Source of the DNA: Aquimarina sp. Aq78
GTDB taxonomy: Bacteria; Bacteroidota; Bacteroidia; Flavobacteriales; Flavobacteriaceae
Direction of reading: 5' to 3'
DNA length: 64,000 nucleotides
Assembly (NCBI RefSeq): GCF_900299525.1
Contig: NZ_OMKA01000014.1
Coordinates: 91,279-155,278, forward strand
Positions within the stretch are counted from its first letter, which is position 1. Every line of letters begins with the position of its first letter. Below the pieces are notes generated by a model. That model ran no database searches and was not told the origin of the DNA. It was given only the letters and a program-made list of their open reading frames with translations. Both the position numbers and the translations under genes were made by a program. This document shows positions 36,072 through 42,835 of the stretch, one piece after another.

Positions 36072-37025
36072 TTATTTGAAGAAAGAATCTACAAATTCAT
36101 ATTTATTAAATACCTGAAGATCTTCTATCCCCTCTCCTACGCCTATATATTTTACCGGAATCTTAAACTGATCGCTTATTCCTATTACAACCCCTCCTTT
36201 GGCGGTTCCATCAAGTTTGGTTACAGCCAATGAAGTTACTTCTGTAGCTGCCGTAAATTGTTTTGCTTGTTCAAATGCGTTTTGACCTGTAGAACCATCT
36301 AAAACCAATAATACATCATGAGGAGCATCTCCTATTACTTTTTGCATCACTCGTTTTACTTTTGTCAACTCATTCATTAAATTGACTTTATTATGCAATC
36401 TACCTGCTGTGTCTATAATGATAACATCAGCATCTTGATTTACTCCAGATTGTAGCGTATCAAAAGCTACAGAAGCAGGATCGCTTCCCATATCTTGTTT
36501 TATGATCGGAATATCTACGCGATCTGCCCATACTTGTAGTTGATCGATTGCTGCTGCTCTAAATGTATCTGCAGCACCTAATACCACTTTTAATCCTTTG
36601 TTCTTTAATTGATGGGCAAGTTTTCCTATTGTAGTGGTTTTTCCTACTCCATTTACTCCAACCACCATTATTACATAAGGTTTTTTATCTTTTGGAATTT
36701 CAAAATCAGTAGCTTCTCCGACATTAGTTTCAGAAAGTAAACCAGCGATTTCTTCGCGAAGGATTTGATTTAACTCATCTGTTCCAAGATATTTATCCTT
36801 TGCTACCCGATTCTCTATACGTTCAATAATCTTAATGGTAGTCTTAACTCCGACATCACTTGTAACCAATATTTCTTCCAGATCATCTAAAACATCATCA
36901 TCTACTTTAGATTTACCAGCTACTGCCTTACTTAATTTAGAGAAAAAGTTTGTTTTTGATTTCTCTAATCCTTTATCCAGTGTTTCTTTTTTCTCTGAAG
37001 AAAATATATTTTTAAAAAGCCCCAT
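36072..37025 (-). CDS. ftsY: Signal recognition particle receptor FtsY
   Basis: 317 residues. FtsY is the SRP receptor that brings ribosome-nascent chains to the Sec translocon. Residues 1-110 form the helical N domain. The G domain has MVVGVNGVGKTTTIGKLA (G1, about residues 121-138), GAADTFRAAAIDQL, IIDTAGRLHN, and AVTKLDGTAKGG. The N-terminal A region is short, as is usual in Bacteroidota. It is the last gene after the rpmB-rpmG-DUF4295 cluster on this strand, with a terminator between. Confidence 0.97.
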   Translation of the reverse strand: MGLFKNIFSSEKKETLDKGLEKSKTNFFSKLSKAVAGKSKVDDDVLDDLEEILVTSDVGVKTTIKIIERIENRVAKDKYLGTDELNQILREEIAGLLSETNVGEATDFEIPKDKKPYVIMVVGVNGVGKTTTIGKLAHQLKNKGLKVVLGAADTFRAAAIDQLQVWADRVDIPIIKQDMGSDPASVAFDTLQSGVNQDADVIIIDTAGRLHNKVNLMNELTKVKRVMQKVIGDAPHDVLLVLDGSTGQNAFEQAKQFTAATEVTSLAVTKLDGTAKGGVVIGISDQFKIPVKYIGVGEGIEDLQVFNKYEFVDSFFK

Positions 37026-37088
37026 TTGTACTATTCAATATGCTAGAAATTAAAAAACTAAAACATTTAGTTATATTGCTTAAATATA

Positions 37089-37132
37089 AAAAGAAAGAGC
37101 CATTTCAATACAATTGAAACGGCTTCTTTTTA
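37089..37132 (-). terminator. Terminator of the rpmB-rpmG-DUF4295 operon
   Basis: An inverted repeat, GAGCC-ATTTCAAT / ATTGAAAC-GGCTTC (one mismatch), with a 3-nt loop, flanked by A runs and T runs. It lies about 20 bases after the DUF4295 stop and separates it from ftsY. Confidence 0.75.
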
Positions 37133-37149
37133 AAATATTTTGTACGGAA

Positions 37150-37302
37150 TTACTTTTTCTTTAAAAAATCGTTTACCGCCTCTGGTGCCATAATTGATTC
37201 TACAAAAGTATAGGCTCCAGTTTTTGGAGATTTTACCATTTTTATGGCTTTAGTTAATCTCTTTGATCCCGTTTGTAATGATGCTACTGATTTCTTTGCC
37301 AT
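37150..37302 (-). CDS. DUF4295 family small basic protein
   Basis: 50 residues, read by hand from ATG at 37302 to TAA at 37150. It begins MAKKSVASLQTGSKRLTKA and ends APEAVNDFLKKK, strongly basic. This matches the DUF4295 family, small proteins of Bacteroidota that always seem to sit with rpmG and rpmB. Such a small basic protein in a ribosomal operon suggests a ribosome-associated role, which is an inference. It lies 6 bases after rpmG in one operon. Confidence 0.9.
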   Translation of the reverse strand: MAKKSVASLQTGSKRLTKAIKMVKSPKTGAYTFVESIMAPEAVNDFLKKK

Positions 37303-37308
37303 CTCTTA

Positions 37309-37491
37309 TTATTTTATTTCTTTATGAACAGTCATTTTCTTCAAGATAGGATTAAATTTCTTTAACTCTACTCTATCAGGAGTGTTCTTTTTATTCTTGG
37401 TTGTAATATACCTTGATGTACCCGGTTTACCAGAAGCTTTATGCTCTGTACATTCTAAGATTACCTGTACTCTATTACCTTTCTTTGCCAT
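37309..37491 (-). CDS. rpmG: 50S ribosomal protein L33
   Basis: 60 residues. The pattern [33 protein letters not shown] and the closing [10 protein letters not shown] are typical of Bacteroidota L33. Only one Cys (ECTEH) is present, so it is the zinc-independent (C-minus) form. It lies between rpmB and the DUF4295 gene in a ribosomal operon with 6- and 26-base gaps. Confidence 0.96.
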   Translation of the reverse strand: MAKKGNRVQVILECTEHKASGKPGTSRYITTKNKKNTPDRVELKKFNPILKKMTVHKEIK

Positions 37492-37517
37492 TATAAGTAT
37501 CTTTTAAAATAAAGAGA

Positions 37518-37757
37518 TTATTTATTTAAGAAACCTTTTGCTCTTGCTTCTTTTAAAACAGCTGAGATTCCGTTCTTATTTATATTTTTTAATGCAGCGG
37601 TTGACACTTTAAGTGTTATCCAACGATCTTCTTCTGGAATATAAAAACGTTTTTTAATTAAATTCGCATTGAATTTACGTTTTGTTTTATTCATCGCGTG
37701 GGAAACATTGTTTCCTACCATTGCTTTTTTACCTGTAAGCTCGCAAACTCTTGACAT
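37518..37757 (-). CDS. rpmB: 50S ribosomal protein L28
   Basis: 79 residues. MSRVCELTGKKAMVGNNVSHAMNKTKRKFNANL is the L28 signature. First gene of the rpmB-rpmG-DUF4295 operon. The usual zinc Cys pairs are reduced to one Cys, so it is the C-minus form. A fair promoter lies about 40 bases upstream. Confidence 0.97.
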   Translation of the reverse strand: MSRVCELTGKKAMVGNNVSHAMNKTKRKFNANLIKKRFYIPEEDRWITLKVSTAALKNINKNGISAVLKEARAKGFLNK

Positions 37758-37793
37758 CTCTTCTTAATTTTGGTATTATTTCAAAACAGGGTG

Positions 37794-37824
37794 CAAATTA
37801 ACGAATTATTTACCGAACCACCAA
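37794..37824 (-). promoter_or_regulatory. Probable promoter of rpmB operon
   Basis: On the minus strand TTG (37824-37822), 20 nt, then TTAATTTG (37801-37794), one mismatch to TAnnTTTG. It predicts a leader of about 30 nt before rpmB. Confidence 0.45.
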
Positions 37825-37930
37825 TAATAGTTTGGTAATTTTTCTTCTTTTTTTTACTGCTTTGGAAAAATCAAAAAACAGGTATTTTTACGTATTTCAA
37901 AAACATGACATTACATCTATCTTTACATCA

Positions 37931-38020
37931 GTTAGTTTTACAATTGTAACTAACTACTTAATATGGGGTAATTAAGTAGTAAACGAAAGTGGGTCATTTT
38001 TTAATGACCCACTTTTTTTG
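37931..38020 (+). ncRNA. Possible small RNA with three consecutive hairpins, last a terminator
   Basis: Three inverted repeats follow one another in about 90 bases on the plus strand. First, GTTAG (37931) with an inner perfect palindrome TTACAATTGTAA and CTAAC (to 37954). Second, a perfect 10-bp stem ACTACTTAAT / ATTAAGTAGT (37953-37962, 37971-37980) with loop ATGGGGTA. Third, a perfect 13-bp stem AAAGTGGGTCATT / AATGACCCACTTT (37986-37998, 38003-38015) with a T run after it, a strong rho-independent terminator. No gene on this strand ends nearby that would need it. A weak promoter-like TTC-N19-TATCTTTA (37896-37925) ends just upstream. No match to a known RNA family can be made by eye. Confidence 0.4.
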
Positions 38021-38101
38021 TTGTGTTTTATATTACAAATATAAACACATACTAAACACTAATAAAACCTAACTAACCTAATTTTGACAAAAACTATTTT
38101 T

Positions 38102-38848
38102 TTATAAACCTTGATCTGTGTATTCAACATTTTGGCTCCATATATTATTTTCTATCTGCATTATAGATTCCTGTAATTCATCTACATATTGTGCGGCACC
38201 ATAATCGTTTTTACCTTCGGCTACTACAAATGTTATATTACATCCCAAATCTTTTGCTACATTAACATTTTTATATGCCTTCTTTATAGAAAAATATCGA
38301 TCTTTTGTCCCGTGAACAACATAGATAGGGGTTTTTATTTTATCCAAAACTTTAAAGTTAGATGCCACAACAATGAGGACAGAGAATAAATGATCGTTAT
38401 CTTTTACCAGTTTGATCGACTGTAAGGCTCCATTACTATACCCTATTAGAATAATTTTTTTATCGTCTATCGGATAACTACTTCGTGCAGCGTTTACAAA
38501 ATCAATAACAATTTGCTCTAAAGCCCTTTCATCTGGTCTTTTCCATGAAATTTTAGGACTAAAAATTATCCCTTGCTTATTTCTAATTCCCGGAATGATA
38601 AAATCCTTTTTGAAATTTGGATATTTCTTAGCCCCCACTCCTCCAGGAAGTACAATATAGACAGGTAACTTTTCATTCTGGTTATTCTCTGGCAGAATAA
38701 GATCAAACTCTCCTTCATATACTGCTTTAAAAGTTTTCATTTCTGAACCAAGTATACTGTTATTTGTCTTCCCCGTTATGGTTAATGATACAAACATCCC
38801 TATTAGCGCAGAAAGTATCGTTTTGGAAGAAAGAAATAAAGTTTTCAT
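38102..38848 (-). CDS. Secreted alpha/beta hydrolase (esterase or phospholipase type)
   Basis: 248 residues with an N-terminal signal or anchor (about residues 1-26). Alpha/beta hydrolase core: PVYIVLPGGVGAKKYPNF, nucleophile elbow ILIGYSNGALQ (GxSxG, S about 145), and the acidic-residue strand PIYVVHGTKDRYF. The final catalytic His is probably in the last third (no clear motif seen). Similar to secreted poly-ester or phospholipase/carboxylesterase proteins. It is transcribed alone on the minus strand, with a possible small RNA region downstream of its end. Confidence 0.78.
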   Translation of the reverse strand: MKTLFLSSKTILSALIGMFVSLTITGKTNNSILGSEMKTFKAVYEGEFDLILPENNQNEKLPVYIVLPGGVGAKKYPNFKKDFIIPGIRNKQGIIFSPKISWKRPDERALEQIVIDFVNAARSSYPIDDKKIILIGYSNGALQSIKLVKDNDHLFSVLIVVASNFKVLDKIKTPIYVVHGTKDRYFSIKKAYKNVNVAKDLGCNITFVVAEGKNDYGAAQYVDELQESIMQIENNIWSQNVEYTDQGL

Positions 38849-39017
38849 AGTTATCGATATTGTTTTGATTACTGTAAAACTACTTCTGTATATCGTTTAA
38901 AAACACGTTTTATCGTTCAATCGCGCTTTTTTGTCGATGAATTGCAAAAACATATAGATAAGTACTATTGATATTGTAAGTTAGAGCAAAGAATATCTGA
39001 GTTAGATGATAATGATT

Positions 39018-40259
39018 TTAAAGTAATGTATTAAGTAATAGTTCGAAAGATTTATTTACAGCTTTGCCAATGGTACGCTCTCTAAGGTTACTAAAAACAT
39101 ATTCCTCTGAAAAAACACCTTTTGGAGAGGCTATTGCAATAAAAACAGTTCCTACCTCGACATCTCCATCACCTTTTGTAGGTCCAGCATTACCTGTAGT
39201 ACCAATAGCATAATCTGATTTAAATTTTTCTTTTGCTGCCATAGCCATGGCTTCTGCAACCTCGATACTGGTCACCGTATATTTTTTAATAATCTCAGGA
39301 TCGATACCTAATATATCTATTTTGGATTGTGTAGCATAGGTAACAGCTCCGCCATTAAAATAAGCAGAAGCACCCGCATTGGCTGTAAATGATTGTGCTA
39401 TTTTACCACCAGTACAACTTTCTGCAACCGATAGTGTTTTACCCTGCTTAACCAATAGTTGGCCAATTCTAGCCTCTATAGTTTCATCTTCTTCATATCC
39501 TACAATAATATCCCCTATTATAAGATTTAATGCTGATACTTTATTCGCTATAGTATCCTCGAGGAGTTTTTTATCGCTCCCTCGTGCCGAAAGACGAAGT
39601 CTTACTCTTCCTAAATTGGGTAAGTATGCTAATTTGATAAATGAAGGCAAATCATTCTCCCAGTCTTCAATTTTTTCTGCTACTGCACTTTCACCCATAC
39701 CATAGGTAAGTATTGTTTTATGAATGATATACGGTCTGTTAAACCTTTTTTGCAACCTAGGCAACACCTCATCTATCATCAACCCTTTCATTTCATAAGG
39801 AACTCCGGGCATAGATATAAAAACTTTGTTTTCTTTTTCTAACCACATCCCGGGAGCTGTACCATAGAGATTCATCAAAACGGTTGATTTACTAGGTACA
39901 AGCGCTTGTTGTCTATTTACTTCAGAAATTGGTGTGGAAATATATTTAGCGAATAATCTTTCGACATGTGCAAGCACATCCTTGTTTTCTACCAATGTAT
40001 CTTCAAAATATTCGCAAATGGTATGTTTTGTAATGTCATCTTTTGTAGGACCAAGACCTCCTGTTATCAATACAACATCTACTCTATTACCAGCTTCTGC
40101 TATTGCATCAAGAATATGTTGTTTATCATCTTTTATAGATGAGATTTGATGTACATCTATACCAATTTTATTAAGCTCTTTACCAATAAATGCAGAGTTA
40201 GAATCAATGATTTGTCCAATCAGAATTTCGTCTCCTATAGTAATAATTTCTGCAAGCAT
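39018..40259 (-). CDS. cinA: CinA-type nicotinamide-nucleotide amidohydrolase
   Basis: 413 residues. The N-terminal MoCF-like domain opens [26 protein letters not shown] and has [12 protein letters not shown] and [11 protein letters not shown]. The C-terminal domain (from [19 protein letters not shown]) is the pyridine nucleotide deamidase part, with [11 protein letters not shown]. Together they recycle NMN, and the gene is named for competence and damage induction. Last of four closely spaced genes (exonuclease, FAH protein, Hpt, cinA). Confidence 0.95.
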   Translation of the reverse strand: MLAEIITIGDEILIGQIIDSNSAFIGKELNKIGIDVHQISSIKDDKQHILDAIAEAGNRVDVVLITGGLGPTKDDITKHTICEYFEDTLVENKDVLAHVERLFAKYISTPISEVNRQQALVPSKSTVLMNLYGTAPGMWLEKENKVFISMPGVPYEMKGLMIDEVLPRLQKRFNRPYIIHKTILTYGMGESAVAEKIEDWENDLPSFIKLAYLPNLGRVRLRLSARGSDKKLLEDTIANKVSALNLIIGDIIVGYEEDETIEARIGQLLVKQGKTLSVAESCTGGKIAQSFTANAGASAYFNGGAVTYATQSKIDILGIDPEIIKKYTVTSIEVAEAMAMAAKEKFKSDYAIGTTGNAGPTKGDGDVEVGTVFIAIASPKGVFSEEYVFSNLRERTIGKAVNKSFELLLNTLL

Positions 40260-40261
40260 AG

Positions 40262-40600
40262 TTAGTTAAAATCTGCTTTCAGGTCTTCGAGAGCTCCATT
40301 AACCGTAGATACAATATGATCCAGAATAGGTATAATCTCTTCTTTTGCTTTCTTCGTTTTTGACCAAGCTTCAATCTGTTTAATTTGCGCTAAAAGATCA
40401 ATATCAAATAATTGAAGATTAGGTTTCATCTTATGAGCATATTGATATGCCATCTGTGGATTATCAGAATTTACAGCTTGAACCATACTATCGAGATCAG
40501 GCGGTATTTCTTCTAGAAAAGTCTGTACCAGGACAGCTATAAATTCGTTATCGCCTCCTGATAATTCATTTACATGTTTTAAACTATATCCTTTGCTCAT
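40262..40600 (-). CDS. Hpt (histidine phosphotransfer) domain protein
   Basis: 112 residues, only an Hpt domain. The four-helix bundle pattern is seen with the phospho-accepting His56 in [16 protein letters not shown] and the preceding helix [16 protein letters not shown]. Free-standing Hpt proteins pass phosphate between a hybrid kinase and a response regulator. No kinase or receiver gene is in the window. Two bases separate it from cinA and its neighbour abuts on the other side, so it is clearly in one operon with cinA, the FAH protein and the exonuclease. Confidence 0.9.
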   Translation of the reverse strand: MSKGYSLKHVNELSGGDNEFIAVLVQTFLEEIPPDLDSMVQAVNSDNPQMAYQYAHKMKPNLQLFDIDLLAQIKQIEAWSKTKKAKEEIIPILDHIVSTVNGALEDLKADFN

Positions 40601-41212
40601 TTATTTTACTTTTATTGAAAAAAATTGTTGGTTGTTTATATATCCAGTCAAAATATCGTTCGGTTTTACCGCACCAACACCCGCTGGCGTACCTGTAAAT
40701 ATAATATCTCCTATCTTTAAAGTAAAATATTTTGACACATATTCTATTAATTCATTGATCTTCCACAACATAAGTCTTGTATTCCCTTGCTGTGCGATAT
40801 CTCCATTTTTCTCTAATCGAAAATCAATAGAATCGATATCGTCATATTCATCTTTAGGCATCCATGTTCCTATTACTGCTGCTCCATCAAAGGCTTTAGC
40901 TTTCTCCCATGGAAGGCCTTTTGCCTTGAGTTTAGTTTGCAAATCTCGTGCTGTGAAATCTATCCCAAGACTTATTTCATCATAATATTTATGAGCAAAT
41001 TTTTTATCAATATGCTTACCTACTTTATTTATTTTTATCAATACCTCAACTTCATGATGAATATCATCTGAGAAATCCGGAATAAAAAAGGGTTGTTTTT
41101 TTAACAAAATAGAAGTGTCTGGTTTTATAAAAACCACTGGGTTTTCTGGTCTCTCATTCTCCAATTCTTCAATATGATCTGTATAATTGCGACCTATGCA
41201 AATAAGTTTCAT
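40601..41212 (-). CDS. Fumarylacetoacetate hydrolase (FAH) family protein
   Basis: 203 residues. Metal-binding pattern of FAH: a short form with SDDIHHEVEVLIKI (E and E), LGIDFTARDLQ (D), and the end DIIFTGTPAGVGAVKPND. Starts MKLICIGRNYTDH. Such short forms hydrolyse acylpyruvates, oxaloacetate or related compounds (for example FAHD1). It abuts the Hpt gene without a gap and follows the exonuclease by 24 bases. Confidence 0.93.
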   Translation of the reverse strand: MKLICIGRNYTDHIEELENERPENPVVFIKPDTSILLKKQPFFIPDFSDDIHHEVEVLIKINKVGKHIDKKFAHKYYDEISLGIDFTARDLQTKLKAKGLPWEKAKAFDGAAVIGTWMPKDEYDDIDSIDFRLEKNGDIAQQGNTRLMLWKINELIEYVSKYFTLKIGDIIFTGTPAGVGAVKPNDILTGYINNQQFFSIKVK

Positions 41213-41236
41213 GATATAAAATGATAAGAGAAATGA

Positions 41237-42016
41237 TTATAAATTCAGGCTATTATTCAACTTACGAAGTCGAACAGCAGTAAGTACTTTTTTGGTATAT
41301 AAAGGGAAATCTGCATTTTGTATCCATCCAAAATACCCAGGCTCTTCTTCCATCACTTGTTCTACCAATTTACCTTTGTGTTTACCAAAAGAAAAAACTT
41401 CCTTCTTGTTATCGTCATAAGCAATAAAACCGGCAAAATCTGCAAATTGTTTTCTAGAACTAAATTCTGACAAAAACTTAGCATCGTTTTCTAATTCTGG
41501 GTAACGATCTAACTGCGCTTTTAGCACTTCATAAGTAGCAAGTGTGTCGGCTTCGGCAGAGTGTGCATCTGTTAAATCCTTATCACAATAAAATTTATAT
41601 GCAGCAGATAATGTTCTCTTTTCCATTTTATGATAAATGGTTTGCACATCAATTGCAACTGTATTCTTCATATCAAAATCCAGTCCTGCTCGTAATAATT
41701 CTTCAGCCAATAACGGTATATCAAATCGATTAGAATTGAAACCTCCTAAATCGCAGCCTTTTATCATCTCACTAACTTTACCAGCTAACTTCTTAAAAAT
41801 AGGCTCATTAGCTACCTTAGCATCATCAATACCATGCACCGCTGTAGTTTCCGGAGGTATCGGCATTTCGGGGTTAACCAACCAGGTTTTGCTTTCCTGG
41901 GTGCCATTTGGAAATATTTTTAGAATAGAAATTTCTACAATACGATCTTTAGAAATATTTATGCCGGTGGTTTCAAGATCAAAAAAACATATCGGTCTTT
42001 TTAAATTAAGCTCCAT
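41237..42016 (-). CDS. 3'-5' exonuclease, DnaQ (DEDDh) family
   Basis: 259 residues. DEDDh motifs: ICFFDLETTGI (D11, E13), GGFNSNRFDIPLL (third Asp), and HSAEADTLATYEV (His and Asp). The C-terminal SFGKHKGKLVEQVMEEEPGYFGWI matches the small DUF3820-like module that follows exonuclease domains in many Bacteroidota. It trims DNA or RNA ends and may proofread or process. First gene of a four-gene operon on the minus strand. Confidence 0.93.
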   Translation of the reverse strand: MELNLKRPICFFDLETTGINISKDRIVEISILKIFPNGTQESKTWLVNPEMPIPPETTAVHGIDDAKVANEPIFKKLAGKVSEMIKGCDLGGFNSNRFDIPLLAEELLRAGLDFDMKNTVAIDVQTIYHKMEKRTLSAAYKFYCDKDLTDAHSAEADTLATYEVLKAQLDRYPELENDAKFLSEFSSRKQFADFAGFIAYDDNKKEVFSFGKHKGKLVEQVMEEEPGYFGWIQNADFPLYTKKVLTAVRLRKLNNSLNL

Positions 42017-42097
42017 AAATTGATTGTGTGATACTCAAAGATAACAGCTATTCTTTAACATTCTTATAGACTAGCTCTATTTTAACATTTACAAAAA

Positions 42098-42784
42098 CTA
42101 TACAACCTTCTTAACGAATACATTATCCGCAAATTTTCTTGTAACCGTTTCTATTATATTATCAAATTTAATACGAATTGATTTATCAAATTCCCGAACT
42201 TCAAGAATTTTTATTTCACTACTTAATGCCAATCCGATTTCTGATACATATTTTAAAAAATGAACAGATCCATCATTTACAGCAACAAGTTGACAAACAT
42301 CCCCTTCTGATAAAGAAGAAAGCATAATTTTTGGTATAATCGAGTAATCTCCATTTGCATTAGGAATCATCTCACCATGAGGATCCTTTTTAGGAAAATC
42401 CATAAACCGATCCAACTCGTCAATCAACTTACGAGATTTAATGTGCTCTAATTGTTCTGCTACATCATGAACTTCATCCCATGTAAAATTAAGATAGTTA
42501 CATAAAAAAGTCTCCCATAACCTGTGTTTACGAATCAATCGTACTGCAATTGACTTACCTTCTTCTGTTAAATCTAATTTACCATACTTTTCACTTACTA
42601 CATAACCTTTGGTTTTCAACTTCTTAATCATATTATTTGTAGAAGCTGGAGAAACCTTAAGGTAATCTGCTAATTGGTTATTTCCCACTTTTACAGAATC
42701 ATCCTCAATAAGTAACTGAAATATAGCTTTTAAGTAATCTTCTTCACTTTTTGTTAAATTGTTCAAATTTAATTTGTTAGTCAT
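42098..42784 (-). CDS. mntR: DtxR/MntR-family metal-dependent regulator (manganese-type ligands)
   Basis: 228 residues. N-terminal winged helix (about residues 11-75; NNQLADYLKVSPASTNNMIKKLKTKGYV), then the metal and dimerisation domain, then a C-terminal FeoA/SH3-like domain (about residues 155-228). Ligands fit MntR rather than DtxR/IdeR: Asp16 in SEEDYLKAIF (Asp8 in B. subtilis MntR, Met10 in DtxR), His87 in RKHRLWE, and Glu110, Glu113 and His114 in EQLEHIKS, where IdeR has Cys. Glu11 of MntR is Lys19 here. It is divergent from a metal uptake operon with 51 bases between. The gene symbol is an inference from these residues. Confidence 0.88.
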   Translation of the reverse strand: MTNKLNLNNLTKSEEDYLKAIFQLLIEDDSVKVGNNQLADYLKVSPASTNNMIKKLKTKGYVVSEKYGKLDLTEEGKSIAVRLIRKHRLWETFLCNYLNFTWDEVHDVAEQLEHIKSRKLIDELDRFMDFPKKDPHGEMIPNANGDYSIIPKIMLSSLSEGDVCQLVAVNDGSVHFLKYVSEIGLALSSEIKILEVREFDKSIRIKFDNIIETVTRKFADNVFVKKVV

Positions 42785-42804
42785 GGCTAACTTTTTTAGT
42801 TTTG
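42774..42804 (+). promoter_or_regulatory. Promoter of the metal-uptake operon
   Basis: TTG (42774-42776), 20 nt, then TAGTTTTG (42797-42804), a full match to TAnnTTTG. It predicts transcription start near 42811, 25 bases before the TonB receptor ATG. A 16-bp near-palindrome lies inside the spacer. Confidence 0.7.
42776..42791. promoter_or_regulatory. Likely DtxR/MntR operator
   Basis: GTTAGTCATGGCTAAC is a 16-bp inverted repeat with one mismatch pair (GTTAG and CTAAC half-sites). It lies inside the -33/-7 spacer of the operon promoter and covers the start codon of the regulator gene (complement of 42782-42784). Its half-sites resemble those of DtxR boxes (GTTAG...CTAAC), but the spacing differs. 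A bound repressor would block both genes. Confidence 0.55.
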
Positions 42805-42818
42805 TCGAAATAATAAAA

Positions 42819-42826
42819 CAAAATTA
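42819..42826 (-). promoter_or_regulatory. Probable promoter element of the mntR gene
   Basis: TAATTTTG read on the minus strand is a full match to TAnnTTTG and lies 34 bases before the regulator start. No clean -33 TTG is at the right distance. It faces the operon promoter, so the two -7 elements form an inverted arrangement. Confidence 0.5.
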
Positions 42827-42835
42827 CTAAACCTA

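Larger units (their letters stand above)
37758..38101. other. Intergenic region holding rpmB promoter and a possible small RNA
   Basis: 344 bases without a protein gene. The left part holds the rpmB promoter (minus strand). The right part holds three back-to-back inverted repeats, given separately as a possible RNA, and a sequence CCTAACTAACCTAATTTTG (38068-38086) with repeated CTAAC units. Confidence 0.6.

Noticed and set aside
42795..42831. Inverted TTTAGT...ACTAAA as a second regulator operator
   Set aside because: The symmetry is explained by the two -7 elements (TAGTTTTG and, on the other strand, TAATTTTG) that face each other. No extra operator is needed.
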